64,000 nt of DNA. Origin: Gonatopus flavifemur. Lineage: Eukaryota; Arthropoda; Insecta; Hymenoptera; Dryinidae. The notes below the pieces were generated by a model. That model made no database searches. It worked only from the letters and a program-made list of their open reading frames with translations, and had not been told where the DNA came from. Positions 21,360-33,049 of the stretch are shown piece after piece; positions within the stretch are counted from its first letter, which is position 1; every line of letters starts with the position of its first letter. The position numbers and the translations under genes were made by a program. The stretch is from assembly GCA_018340375.1 (NCBI GenBank), contig JAFFJZ010000013.1:2520501-2584500 (forward strand), given 5' to 3'.

Positions 21360-21610
21360 TGACCTGCAATAACTCATATATGTTTTATATGTGATCTACA
21401 ATTGTTGATCCACCAATTCGGAGTTCATATATGAGCGATATATGGTTTTCAAGAATAAGCGGGAGTTCATATACGTGAAAGAAGTCGCTTCTTTCAAGCG
21501 ACCGGCGGTGGCTCCAGTGAAAGAGGGATGGAGTCCCGTCTCAACGAACCGCGTTCAATTCTCGTAGGAGAGACTTTTTTTATACCTCTATGTATATGGG
21601 CCATATACCC
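21360..21610. repeat. CATATATG-rich repeat, second block
   Basis: Scattered TCATATATG and GCCATATA motifs, related to the block at 19850. No coding potential. Confidence 0.45.
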
Positions 21611-21619
21611 AAATAGACA

Positions 21620-22720
21620 ATCCGATTTCTATTAGACATCTGAAAGATGTCTGAAAATTTTGTAAGATATCTTAAAATTTCTCCCGAAAGAGATCTTTGA
21701 GATATCATAAAGATATCGGACGCAACACTATTATATATCTTTAAGATATCTGAAAAGAGATCTTTCAGGAGCTTCCTTAAGATATCTTAATGAGGTCTTA
21801 TGGGAGAGCAAAATTAGAAATCCGAAAAATGATATATTTCAGAAGTCATACAAAAACCCTGGTGGTAATGTTTATCATAATTTTCCATAATTCTCATGAA
21901 AGTCATGAATCTTTATATTTCCTCATTTGGTACAAGTTCAAGGAGAAAATATTAGATCTTTCTTACCGAATTTGTAATTTATGAGGAAATATGAAAAATT
22001 GTCACTTTTATGAGAAATTATGAAAAATTATGAGATCTACCTTCGCCAAGGAATCGATACATGAATTCGATGAAGATGTTCCGAGAAGAAGACAGCCCGC
22101 TGCAAATTCATACATTCAGGTTCATAAATTCATTATTGTAATAGTTCAAGATATTCAAGAAGTGAAATTGCGCCTATAAATAGGATAAGATATCATCAAG
22201 TAAGTGCATGATATTTTTTTTGCATAATATATATATGTAAACGACGGTAAAGAGCAAGGCTAGGAATGCCGGTAATGTTTACTAATGCTGATTCTGAAAA
22301 AGTATACAATGACATCCAACGAATATACGAATAAAATATCATACACTTACTTGGTGAGTTTTTATCCCATGAACAGGTCAATTGCACCTTTGAATCCCTT
22401 GAATTCTAATATATAACATTTTTATATATAAGATTCAACATTTGACACGTACTGCACGCGAGAGAATGAGGCAGAAAAGTGATGCAAAAGGCAAAGTCGG
22501 TAGACGCCATCTTTTCAGAAATGAAGTTCTGAAAGATGTCTTATAGATGATATTTTGAGAACTCTGATGCAATCGATTTTTCAGATATATTTCAGATATC
22601 TTATACAGGCATCTGTAAGATATCTTTTTGAAGATTTCTGATATACATCTATAAGACATCTTTTAGACACATCTTGAAGGTTTCTTTCATCGGATATCTT
22701 ATATTCATCTTTAAGAACTC
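21620..22720. repeat. AGATATCT-type repeats flanking anonymous DNA
   Basis: Two blocks, about 21620-21790 and 22490-22715, are built from AAGATATCTT, AAAGATGTCT and similar near-palindromic words in roughly opposite orientation. Between them is AT-rich DNA without a gene. Together with the CATATATG blocks outside (to 21610 and from 22735) this could be one degraded inverted-repeat element. The ends are not clear enough to define it. Confidence 0.4.
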
Positions 22721-22734
22721 AGGGTTTACTGGGT

Positions 22735-22835
22735 ATGGGTCATATATGGGTCATATATGTTTGGATTACTCATAACATATATGATCCATATATAGGGCAT
22801 ATATGGGTCATATGTGGGTCATATATGGTGCATTC
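22735..22835. repeat. CATATATGGGT repeat block
   Basis: Tandem-like GGGTCATATATG words (at least six in 100 bp), same motif family as the blocks at 19850 and 24570. Confidence 0.6.
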
Positions 22836-24569
22836 CCACTAGGGTTTCCTCATGTAACTCACATTTTCCTCTATAACTCCTTTCTTTCAGGTTTGGATCG
22901 AAAACTGCTCAGCGCACAATCATTTACGCAGCGAGCCCTCTCCAACGACCATAGGATAATCGAAATTGGAGCAAGTCACCAGCGGGTCATTTCTTCAATC
23001 GTGCATGACCGCTATACCTTAAGTCGCACAAACAGAAATTCTTTCGCACAAACGAGCAGAAACGTAGCAGATGCGAATCCCATAGAGAAAGAATGTTTTC
23101 CGACTTTTTACCGGCTAGGTGCACAGAGGTTACTGGAATAAAACCTAGTGGAGAAACTTTGAGTAGCTCCCAATCGAGTTCTTTGTCTGAATTTCAATCA
23201 ACTGAGTGATATTATGAATCAAAAAATCTTAGAGGAACTATTAAGATTCTCACAGAAGATGTGGTTGCGGCGTTTGACAGCTGTAATATATCTTACAGAG
23301 GATCAGTTGGTCTTGTCTCAGCTTCAGGACCAGCTATCGGAGTTAATCCACGTAATCTGGTTTCGAATCAAACTTCTTCCCATGAATTGAGATCTAATTC
23401 ACCAAAAATAAAGTCCTGGAAACATTAAAGTAATCTTCGGCGAAACCGAAGTTGATGCTGCAGTTATACACTGCGACGGAAAATTGATCCTAGGTAGTAC
23501 GACTTGTGGGCTGATAGAAAGATTGCCTATTTTGGTTAGTTGTAATGGACAAGAAAAACTTCTTGGTGTGACTGCATGACCTGATGGATGTGGTTCTACT
23601 CAAGCAGAAGAAATTCATAACATCCTTTGCGAATGGGGATCAAATGAGTCTGTTGAAGCGCTTTGCTGAGATATCAATAATTCTGACCTCCGTTGGAGAA
23701 ATGGAGCTGCAGTGATTCTAGAACGTGAGCTTGAATCAAATTCATTATACCTCCTCTGTAGACACATGTGTGAATTACAGTATTCGTATGAATTAATATT
23801 ATCCTGTGTACATTCTACGAAAATGCCAGGCACAACCGGACCGATTGTACCATTATTCAAGAAATTTCAAAGTCAGTGAGAATCGATCGAAAAAACAAAA
23901 TATGAGTCTGTAATACAAAGAAAAGGATTGGAGAAGATACTACGAGAACGTGAAGACTCTCGAGAACTCTTGGAATTAAGTGAAATCTGCCTAAGTACAA
24001 TGGATCCTGAAAATATCAAATTTCATAAACCTGGAGCATTCCATCACGCTCGATGGATGTCCAAAGCAATTTATTGTTTGAAAATTCATATTTTTCGAGA
24101 CTGTTTCAAGTTAACTCAGGAAGACGAAAAGAATTTACCAGAAATTTCTTCATTCATCGTGTTTGTTTACGTTCCATTCTGTTATGCTGCACCTTTAGCC
24201 GCAAATGCTCCAAATCAAGATCTTGAAATCATCAAAGCAGTATCCAAACATAGAAGAATCGATCAACAATTATCTGAAGCCGTTTTAGCGGAATTCAGAA
24301 ACCACCTGGGGAAAAATAATTCATATCGTCGGTATTATGACAGGACTGCGTATCTTGATTTTTGACGGTTTGGTCGTTTCATCGGAAAAATGGTCAGCAC
24401 ATGCTAATACACATATGAACAAGACTTTTATGAACAAAGAGGCCTTCGATTATTGTTGAGTGAACATAATTGATCGCATATAACTTGGTTATATGTGTAT
24501 TTAGTGTGTACTGATGATATTTCCGATGGAACCTCGATACTGTCGAAAATCGAGATACGAGGTTTTGAT

Positions 24570-24915
24570 ATAGTACCGACGATATATGGTTGTATATGAG
24601 CGTATATGAATCATATATGAACATATATGAACATATATGAACATATATGAAATACATATGAACATATATAAACATATATGAACATATATAAACATATATG
24701 AGATCATATATGAGCATATATGGATTCTGGCCATATATGATCATGTATGAATGAGACTGTACTTGGCCATATGTGATCATATTCAATCATACATTATCAT
24801 ATACATCCATATATGGACGAAAAAATGTAACGATTTTTTATGGAACGTGATGAAAAACCAAAGGAGAGAGAAGTGAGTATTTTCCATATATGGGTCCATA
24901 TATGGAATTTTTTTT
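24570..24915. repeat. CATATATGAA tandem repeat block
   Basis: Irregular tandem ACATATATGA units (about 24600-24720) followed by CCATATATGGG words. It ends in TTCCATATATGG-type sequence next to a poly-T run, mirrored at 18560. Inserted within the pseudogene at 23240-25560. Confidence 0.7.
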
Positions 24916-25024
24916 CTCCGGCATTTCTGGTATTTGAGTCTTGACGCAGCGACTTTGTCTTTTTTCGATGAAAATATCTCTTTTGACGTGAAGCAAATAA
25001 TAGTGAAGGCTTCGAGATCAACTA

Positions 25025-25240
25025 CCCAGATAACATGTAGGCTTGTCATAACCCTGTCACACTTGTCATTCGATTGTTTTTGGCTTATTATTGACAACCT
25101 TGTCAGTGTAAGGTTGCTACAGCCCTGCTGCAAGAGTTTTGTAAGCTTGTACCCTTGTCGTGTATCAACTAGGAAGCTTATATCAACCTTGCCACAAGCT
25201 TGCCTGACAACATTGCAGCAAAGTTAAATTGCTATCTGGG
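25025..25240. mobile_element. Short non-autonomous element, CCCAGATA ends, copy 2
   Basis: 216 bp, same ends and length as 18179-18394, with visible sequence divergence (roughly 80% by eye). It directly precedes the resumed coding remnant 'DDDQFDFPQRF', so it inserted into that gene. Confidence 0.72.
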
Positions 25241-26109
25241 TGATGATGACCAGTTTGACTTTCCTCAAAGGTTTATTTTCAATTCAGATGATTTTCAATG
25301 GTTTCTCAACAAAAACGTTGATTGTTTCAATTATTTTCACTTTGTCAAATTTTTCGAAAGATTTGGTATTGATACAAATTTTCTTCAATTGAATCATAGT
25401 ACATGGTCAGGTAATCCAGATTATTTGAGAGAGTCAGAAATTGTTAAGCACCCACAAGTGAGCAATGATACTGCCAAGAGAAGGATTAAATAGACCGAAG
25501 AATTTATTAATACTTCAGCTAGGCAAAAAGATCAAAAACAATGTGGGTTGGCATTGTATGTAGCATCCAACTGATCGGCATTCCATAAATGACACTTATG
25601 TAGGATCGCGGCTATGTAGCAATGCACTTATGTGGCATCAAGGCATCTGTACCATATGTAGGATCGCAGCTTTGTAGCAACGCACTTATGTAGTATTGAG
25701 GCATCTGCACAAAAAATACTGCATGTAGGATCGAGCATATGTAGCATCAAGCATTGGTAAAAAAAAATGCCTATGTAGATCTTCCAGCATCGCACTCATG
25801 TAGCATCAAAGCACCTCGACATAATATTCAGGATCACCGTTATGTAGCATCGAAGGCGATTTGATTTTTCCCGTGTACATATAATACAGGCGCCTTGATG
25901 CTGCGAAGTGCGTTGCTACATAGCTGCGATCCTACATGAAGATGTTCTTACCAAGAGTCGATTCGCTCGGTGCTACATATGCTCGATCCTACATATGCCA
26001 TAGGTGCCTCGATGCTACATCAGTGCGTTGCTACATGACCATGATCCTACATGAGTGCGTTGCCACATACCAGCGATCCTACATGAAGATTTTTTCACAA
26101 CAAGTAGAT

Positions 26110-26390
26110 TGGCTATATTGCTGAAGTTTGAATTGATAATTCAAACGAATAAGTCATCAAATAACGGAATACACAGCTGTTGAAGACTCAAAATCTTGCA
26201 GTATGTTCTTCTAACTGTATTTTCAATTTCGAGGGATTCGTTTGAGAAGATGAATAATGATACTCCATTGGATTTCATAAGTTTAAATGTTCATATTGGG
26301 CCTATAATCGATTCAAACTTCAAAAACATAATTGCTTCAATGCTACATCTTCCGTCCAAAGTAAGAAACTTATTACTCCTTCAATAACAG
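26110..26390. repeat. Dispersed repeat shared with about 33050-33400
   Basis: Segments such as CAGCTGTTGAAGAC and GATTCAAACTTCAA occur in the same order here and at about 33050-33270, with many differences. No open frame; origin unknown. Confidence 0.4.
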
Positions 26391-26644
26391 CGGTTAGAAG
26401 TACGGAGAAATCAATCAAATTCGAAACCTTCACAAAAAAACCGTAACTCACCGTTTACGGTATATTGTATCCTCTAAATGATTTGTCTTATTGATTTTCA
26501 AAGGAAACAGTGTTTCTCAATTTTCTCTAATTTACGTCATATGCACATATGGTCTTCTTGCTTTGGACGGCAGACATATGCTCGATCCTGCATATGGCAT
26601 CTCTTTGTACGAGTGCCTCAATCCTACTTCAGTGCGCTGCTACA

Positions 26645-26931
26645 CACGGAAAAAAGGAAACAGCAATGGTTACTGTGAATCGCAGTAATCCATTGAAAAA
26701 AATGAAAACTCAAATTCACGCCGTTCATTACTGCGTCTCCCAGTTAATGTCCTCAATATTCCTCTACCTCTACCTAATCCTAACCGTTGATGTCCAAGCA
26801 GCATTGACGGATTTCACTGCAGTACACATCACTGTAATCACGCTAACCCTTATCATCCAAGCGTGTTTGAATTTGTTTTTCAACTGATTGCTGTTATGGA
26901 CAGTAAACAGTGCTGTTTTCTTCTTTCCGTG
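26645..26931. mobile_element. CACGG...CCGTG hairpin element (287 bp)
   Basis: Inverted ends CACGGAAAAAAGGAAACAGC, paired with TTTTCTTCTTTCCGTG. Inserted in the GTAGCATC-type array. Same end type as 35714-36072, 50880-51174 and 60677-60933. Confidence 0.7.
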
Positions 26932-27030
26932 TATAAGTGCGATCCTACATACGAACTTTTTCACAAAACATCAATCGGCTCAATGCTATATACGCTTGAT
27001 CCCACACATGGGATTCTTATTCAAATCATC

Positions 27031-28085
27031 AAAGCGATGTATGCTACACATTTTCGTGATTCAGTGCTTCTCGATACTATTTCCACGATAGGTATTCGAA
27101 CTAATACTTCTTTGCCATAGGGAATACCCAATGACAAACAATGGCGAATCTTATGTTGTGGGAGTTTAAACTACAAATTCCGTACGCCTTGAGAATATGT
27201 AGGAATGATATGAAGACATATTCTGACTAATTTCTAAAACTTTGTAATTCAACACATTGGTGTGAGTCCAAGTTAATTGAATCTCAATGCAGCATGAAAC
27301 TCGAGTGGGTGGATTTCAACACATTTTCGACGTGCATTATTCTCAACCATGGGGCAAAATTTCTCAAGCGTACCAGCTAAAAAATTGTTACCTCCTCAAT
27401 CTTTCTGAAATTTCACTGAGTTGTAGTACTAGTCAGTGACTTTTAATCCTATGAAAGATTTTGCTCTGGTACCTCTGGTTATCGTGCTGCAGGGGTCGAA
27501 AATTCACAGATTCCGTTTAATGAGCCCTTTTGAAGGTATAATTTCTTAAATTACATTGTTTATGAAATTATTTTCGATATTGTTTTTTGTAGTTTTTTTT
27601 TCTGTTCTTTACAATGGCGTAATCTATTGTTGTGAGAAAAAATTTTTTTCAACAAATTTAGCGAGTTTAAAGTTATTTTTGCATTTTTTTTCAATTTCGA
27701 CAATTTTGCAAATTTTTGAAGTTAGCTCTGAAAGCTGGATTCTTCAGCTTCAAAATCGTGTAGGAGAAATTACGGAAAGAAAATTTTATCTGGCATTCGC
27801 AACGGTTTGAAGCGCGCGTGTCGGATATTCCTATTAGCTACTGAACGTTCTGATACGGTTCGTCATACCGTTAACGTGGAATTGATGTGAAACGAACTGT
27901 TTTTCAATAAAATGTGATTTTTCAATCATGCCAATGATTTCATACAATTTGACCGAACCATCATATGGTCAAACTTTATCAATAACAGCTTTTGAAATTA
28001 TGAAACCTAATCATGAATGAATATACATAATATGATAAATATGGGATAATTCTGCTCGAAGCAATATATTGAGCGCTATTTCTTA
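27031..28085. other. AT-rich DNA without recognised feature
   Basis: A plus-strand frame of 84 codons (27556-27810) is Phe-rich, matches nothing I know, and looks like low-complexity T-rich DNA. Confidence 0.4.
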
Positions 28086-28089
28086 TTCG

Positions 28090-29093
28090 TATCAATTTTT
28101 TTTTTAATTTTCATCTTCAGGAAAACATTCACATTCAATGATGACGAAAATACCCGTGAATGCAAAGTCATGTTCGAAGTTGGGATGAAACAATGATATT
28201 TGAGCTTTCCTGGGATTGTTTTCGCAGTTTCAAAGCAAGTTTTGAGCTTTTCAGCAGTGATTTCATGATTTGTCTTCGAACTGAATGAAACAACGGTTCC
28301 TGATAGATTCCTCTTCGCCCATTCGTAAAGCGCATGAGGATTTGAAATTTGCTGCTCAGACCTTGCTTGAAGACTCGCTCGAGCTGCTAGTGGTTTCAGA
28401 TTAGCACCGATACCGTCACAAGGCCCTTTCCCATGAGCGGTTGCATGGAAATGCCATTCAGCTGCTATTCCAAAATCTTTGTAATGATACAAAAGATTTT
28501 TGAAATTATATCTATTCCTGAAGTGCTGAGATCCTCCATCCGTAAAATAGAAAATTTATCTTGGTTGGAAATGCTGCTTCAGGTACGCTATTATAATTTT
28601 TTGGAATTCGTACACAGCGATTGTATCGTGATTCAATTTATCCGATAAAATGGCAATGCTCCGATGACTGAGTTCGTTTCCTTGTTTGAAATAAATGAGA
28701 GTGGTGAAAATTGTCGTTTGGTCGTTGTTCCAGTGGAAACCCTGTGCAGCGTTCTGGGCTACAAACGCATAATTCTCCGCGAAATCGCATGAAACTAAAA
28801 ATTATCCTTCTTGTTAATTATCCTCCAAATTTCTCAGGAAAGATGACTGCTGTTTCGCAACGAATGGATGGAATTTGAGTTTCGAAAGGCAACGAGGGAG
28901 TCCTCCCAAAGTATCTTCTGCATCTGCAACTTCAGTACGCGAAGTCCTACGATCGGTCTGTTGCCAAATTTGATATTCGAGTTTCTCAATGCAATTGTCT
29001 TTGAAAACTGTTTGTGAAAAATTCTGGAAACCCTCTTCGCCAGGACATAATGAACATTCATCGAGATAACATTCGGCACATGTTGTCACATCC
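28090..29093 (-). pseudogene. Second Cc8K15.2-like transposase-type gene, divergent
   Basis: The minus strand keeps the motif order of the gene at 10038-14475: 'AECYLDECSLCPG', 'QIWQQTDR', 'CDFAENYAFVAQNAAQGFHW', 'FYFTDGGSQHFRNR', 'AEWHFHATAHGKGP', 'CDGIGANLK' and 'YHCFIPTS'. Frames change near 28800, and one TAA interrupts between 'LKQHFQPR' and 'IFYFTD'. The stretch from 28076 to about 28790 is otherwise open. Sequence divergence from the first copy is high, so it represents another lineage. No terminal repeats were found around it. The position of FDRK-type exon 1 sequence upstream is unclear. Confidence 0.72.
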
Positions 29094-29249
29094 TTGGTGT
29101 TTCAAGATGAAATATCCAGAATGAGCACTATTTTAAAGAACTCCCCAATTTTGCAGGGAAGCAAGGAAGGGATAGGATCGGTTTTTCACAAAAGGAATCA
29201 CTTGGATTTTATGCAAAAAAATTTCATTCGATAAACCAAAAGTTTAGTA

Positions 29250-30110
29250 GGTGGAATCATAATTTATTATAACAACTAAGTTTCTTTCACAATCGCCTCC
29301 TCAGATTCAATTCAATGATTTCTTCCACGGTTAATCCGTAGGTTAAAAGTTCGTCTTCGGAATATCTAGTGTATATATTTTCAAATTGTTTACAAATTTC
29401 GCAATCGTGGAATATAATCTTGAAGTGAATACAATTTGTACATCTACTTGGCAAAGATGGTGGTGAAGCCGCCCATCGTGGAACTTTCAGTGAATTGTAA
29501 TATGGAACTCATTTCTTTTTATCTTTAATATGGTTCCGTTTCAAATTTTTATATTTTGGATGAAGCGTAACACCAGGTTTTGAGAAGATTTTTCGACGCT
29601 CTTCGCAACGCCCCTCCGCCTTCAAAATGTTTTCTGTTATTTCATGGACTCGATTCACTGTGAATGAAGCAAGAGTACGAAAATATTGATAAAATGGTTG
29701 TAAAATAAAATGAAAAATTTGTATCACAAGAGCTGGTTCGGGAATGTATTCTTGAGAATTTTTATCTAAATTAAATATAGTTTTTGTTAATGGAACTTCA
29801 ATTGATTCAGACTTCAATAAGATTTGGAAGAGAAACAATGTGTTTGGATAATTTTAGGGAGGTTGAAGGAAGTATCCCCATCAACACAAGTGTTCACTTT
29901 GAGTGATGGGTGAAAGTGAAGTCCATGAGATACACAGGTATGAACAGAAGAGCAGATTTTCGGAAACTTCTTTTTCCCTTGAACCATCCATATGGCAATC
30001 AAGAGTTGAGTCACTACCAGGTCACACGAAGGAAAAACTTTTTTTTTTGTCAAGTCCGCCGGGAGTTTGACAGGTATGCAGTTCAGCCAAAAGAGTAACG
30101 CTCGACACAA
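29250..30110 (-). other. Unrecognised minus-strand reading frames upstream of the Cc8K15.2-like pseudogene
   Basis: Open minus-strand stretches at 29300-29500 ('SRCTNCIHFKIIFHDCEICK', paired Cys), 29509-29838 and 29814-30110 may be pieces of a coding remnant with frame breaks, or chance. No family recognised. Its position 5' of the pseudogene makes an N-terminal region possible, but the wording does not match exon 1 of the copy at 10038. Confidence 0.3.
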
Positions 30111-31841
30111 ATCCCCCGGGAATTAGTACAAGTATGCACCTTTGACTGAGTCAACCCCGCGGTGGTATTGTGATTAAGTACGATGTACGTTACAATCAAT
30201 CACAATGCAATTCATGGAAACACAACAAATGTTGAAACAACTCCACGTGGTTTGATCGTACCATTCCAAGTACTTGATTCATTCACACAAAAAGATGACC
30301 GGAATACATCCGCATATAAATGAAAAGAATGAACTTTGAAGGCAAACATATCCATTCAATTACTCTAAACGGATTGTTTGATTGAACGAAATGGATATTG
30401 AAGATTGAATATGTCATTGAATATTGGATGAAAATATACGGGGTAAACACAATCTCATTCATGTGATGACTCAATGCATCATAACATTCATTCAAAGCAA
30501 AAGAAATTGGTACAGACAAGGATTCTTTAAACACAAAGTGATTTCCTATTGACGTAAAAAAAACATGCGAATTGATGAGGAAAACTCCGTTATGATTTAC
30601 AAATTGGAATGAATCAAGTTGTTCTCAACATCCATTGAAATTTATTGGTTTAAGCAATGCATTTAGAGCAATTGAATTCTTTGACAGTTTTTGATGGATA
30701 ATATTGTTAAAAATGGTGCGTGAATCATGCATTGTGACGTGACAAATCACGCACAAAACAGTCTTGATCGCCACCTGTCACGAACACGTTCGTTAGCCAT
30801 TGAATAGAGATAGCATGATGCGGCGACGTTCGTTCAACAGAGTCTCTCGGGGGCACACTAAGATACCGATCTGTTCACTTATGTATTCCACTTATTCCCG
30901 AGGTCCCTTTCCCCCATCGAGGACGACGTCTCCAGAGGACCAGCCCAGCCCACCAGGAAACGGTTGACGCCTGACGCCATCCACAAGGAACGACAACGAG
31001 GATCGTGACTGAGGACATCATCAAGGCCCACCCGCAAACCGCGCTACTCCGCCACTCCAGCCAAGCCCGCAGCCAACCCTGTTCCCCTCCCCTACCTCAC
31101 CACCACTCACACTAACTACGACTTGTTGGAGACCGACCACGAGGCCAGAAACGCTGCTTACCAAGTCGTACACGAGCTTCGGGACCCCCAACCAATCCAA
31201 ATCCACCGATCCTAGGAAGTTACTAGGAAATTACTATATGGGAGACCACTCAACGTGGACCTTTCACTGAGAAGGAATAACTATTGGTTCCAGCCCAAAT
31301 TCACGAGTTCCTATTGGCCAACAACGATGTTGGTTCAGACCTACCAATGAGAAGAAGAGACCTCTACGAAGACAAGGGACAGAGCATTCTTGAACATACG
31401 AAGATTGAAGAAGAAGAAGCGGAAGACTCTGTGAGAATACTCAATTGCGAACGGACGTCGCTCTGACTCTTCATATTAATTTCATCGATTTGGATACTTC
31501 GTAGAAGGTTTAGCGAAATTTCATCCGTGGGATCGGAGAATACGTGAATTCATACGGTGAGTGGTGGGTGGCGATCGCCCGTTAATCTTTCGAATTGCTT
31601 AATACTTGGGAAACGGTGCGGGTGGTGCCGTATGGACCACGCCGCTGACTTCGACGGATTCTGCCCCTCGTTCCCTCCCTTTAACCCGTTTACGTGTAAA
31701 GTGTGCTCCCGAACCCCATTGAATTCTTATTCGGATTACTATGTATAGTCTGTAGAATTATATGATTGAATTTTGTAAAGCCTGGTGAGTTCCTTGAACC
31801 ACGGCATCTGATCTATGTTTCACATTAAAGTTAAAGTCATT
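30111..31841. other. Anonymous region, GC-rich between 30760 and 31240
   Basis: No gene recognised. The GC-rich, pyrimidine-biased stretch could be an old LTR, a first exon or a promoter. A minus-strand Gly/Val-rich frame (31021-31206) has no known motif. ATTAAAGTTAAAG near 31824 precedes a CCCAGATA element. Confidence 0.35.
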
Positions 31842-32088
31842 CCCAGATAGAAAAATGTCTCCATAATGCCATCATAATGGTGACATGCACGCCAAGAAAT
31901 GTTCGCATCATGGCGCCAAGGTGTTCCCGCATGAAGCATTGTTATTGGTAGCAAAACGAGGCGATGGCACCGTAATTGAAACATAATGTTTACATTCTAT
32001 GCATCATTGCAAGCTGAGCGGAGTTCATGATAGTACGTTTACGGCACGTTATGTTACAAAACATTCAGAGCATGCTTTTCTATCTGGG
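31842..32088. mobile_element. CCCAGATAG-ended element (247 bp)
   Basis: Ends CCCAGATAGAAAA and TTTTCTATCTGGG. Shares the terminal octamer with 18179-18394 and 25025-25240, but the interior differs. No coding sequence. Confidence 0.6.
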
Positions 32089-32424
32089 TTCTTAACTCGC
32101 CCTTTCCCTTCACGAGTTGAACCTGACCCTTACCCTCTTCCACTGGCTGGCTGGCCGACCCTCTTCTGGTTTGGTATTGGTTTTCAGGTTCGTTATTGAC
32201 CCGAGGCAGGGACCATTTGGAGTGTACCTCGGGTGGCGCTCAATATAAAACGCCATTTGTGAAGGCCGAGGAATTCTATCACAGCACATAAGTATAAATA
32301 CAGCTGACAAGGAGAGGTCTCGAGAGTTTGAGGTTAGTTTTTAATGGAAGGTACGAGTATTTAGGCACCTTTAGGAAAAAACCATTTCTTCTATGTGGGT
32401 TTTTCCCCAACACGGCTTACTGTT

Positions 32425-32960
32425 CAACATATTAAAGTTTCAAAAATGAGCACAAATGGCTTGAATGATGGAGCTGTGGTCTCCGGTAACGATGACCCGC
32501 GTTCAACGCTCGTGGAAGTGATTTTTTTCTTCAATTCATCCTGAAACATGGTTTCTTCAAACTTATGTCGTCACATTTATTACAGGAGAATAGTCTTTTT
32601 TCTTCTTCAAGATTGTACTTGAAGAAACAAGTAGCTTTATTTATAAATGTTTATTTGAATCAGAAAATACTTCCTCCTATATATAGAAAAGAATGTATTT
32701 ATGAATAGAACTACTTGTTTCTTGAAGTGAGTCTTGAAAGAAAAGAAAAAGACAATTCTCATGATGAATGTGATGACATAAGATTAAGGAAACGATGTTT
32801 CAGGACGAGTAAAAAAAAATTTACGTCCACGAGCGTTGCACACGGGTCGTCGAAACAGGACGTTGGAGCTCTATCACTTAAGCCCTCACCGATGACTTGG
32901 GTGAAGGTGTTTTCTCTGCATATATGAGGTTGTGCTCATTTTTTGAACTTCAATATGTTG
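32425..32960. repeat. 536-bp imperfect palindrome
   Basis: Ends CAACATATTAAAGTTTC and GAACTTCAATATGTTG pair. Matching blocks continue inward (GAGCACAA, TTGTGCTC; CGCTCGTGG, CCACGAGCG; CTTGAAGAAACAAGTAG, CTACTTGTTTCTTGAAG) to a centre near 32693. A non-autonomous foldback element is likely. No target duplication identified. Confidence 0.65.
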
Positions 32961-33049
32961 AAAAATTGTACCGCGTTACGAAAAAATCCAAAATGTTCTT
33001 CCTCAAGGTTGCCCAAAATACACGAACACGTGCCTTCCATTAAAAACTA

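Larger units (their letters stand above)
23240..25560 (+). pseudogene. Broken gene of a widespread transposon-type family
   Basis: Plus-strand frames join into one degraded protein of a family common, unannotated, in metazoan genomes: 'LTEDVVAAFDSCNISYRG' (from 23251), 'VIHCDGKLILGSTTCGL', 'LFKKFQSQ', 'RELLELSEICLS', 'KFHKPGAFHHARWMSKAIYC' (24017-24080), then, after an inserted stretch, 'FFERFGIDTNFLQ' and 'HSTWSGNPDYLRESEIVK' (25340-25450). At least five stops or frameshifts are present. The C-terminal part is separated by about 870 bp of CATATATG repeats and a 216-bp CCCAGATA element. I know no biochemical role. High copy number and company elsewhere suggest a transposon protein. Confidence 0.6.
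25565..27030. repeat. Inverted array of GTAGCATC / GTAGGATCG short repeats
   Basis: From about 25590 to 25870, words such as ATGTAGGATCG, ATGTAGCAACGCACTTATG and ATCAAGGCATC repeat in one orientation. From about 25880 to 26080 their reverse complements (GCGATCCTACATG, GTGCGTTGCTACAT) repeat in the other. Further copies at 26570-26640 and 26935-27020 are separated by a hairpin element. No coding sequence. Confidence 0.65.

Noticed and set aside
25565..26110. CRISPR-like array
   Set aside because: Repeats are irregular, present on both strands and lack uniform spacers. The sequence is eukaryotic.
30777..31815. Solo LTR starting TGTCACGAACACG
   Set aside because: No convincing matching end, no target duplication and no second copy in the window.
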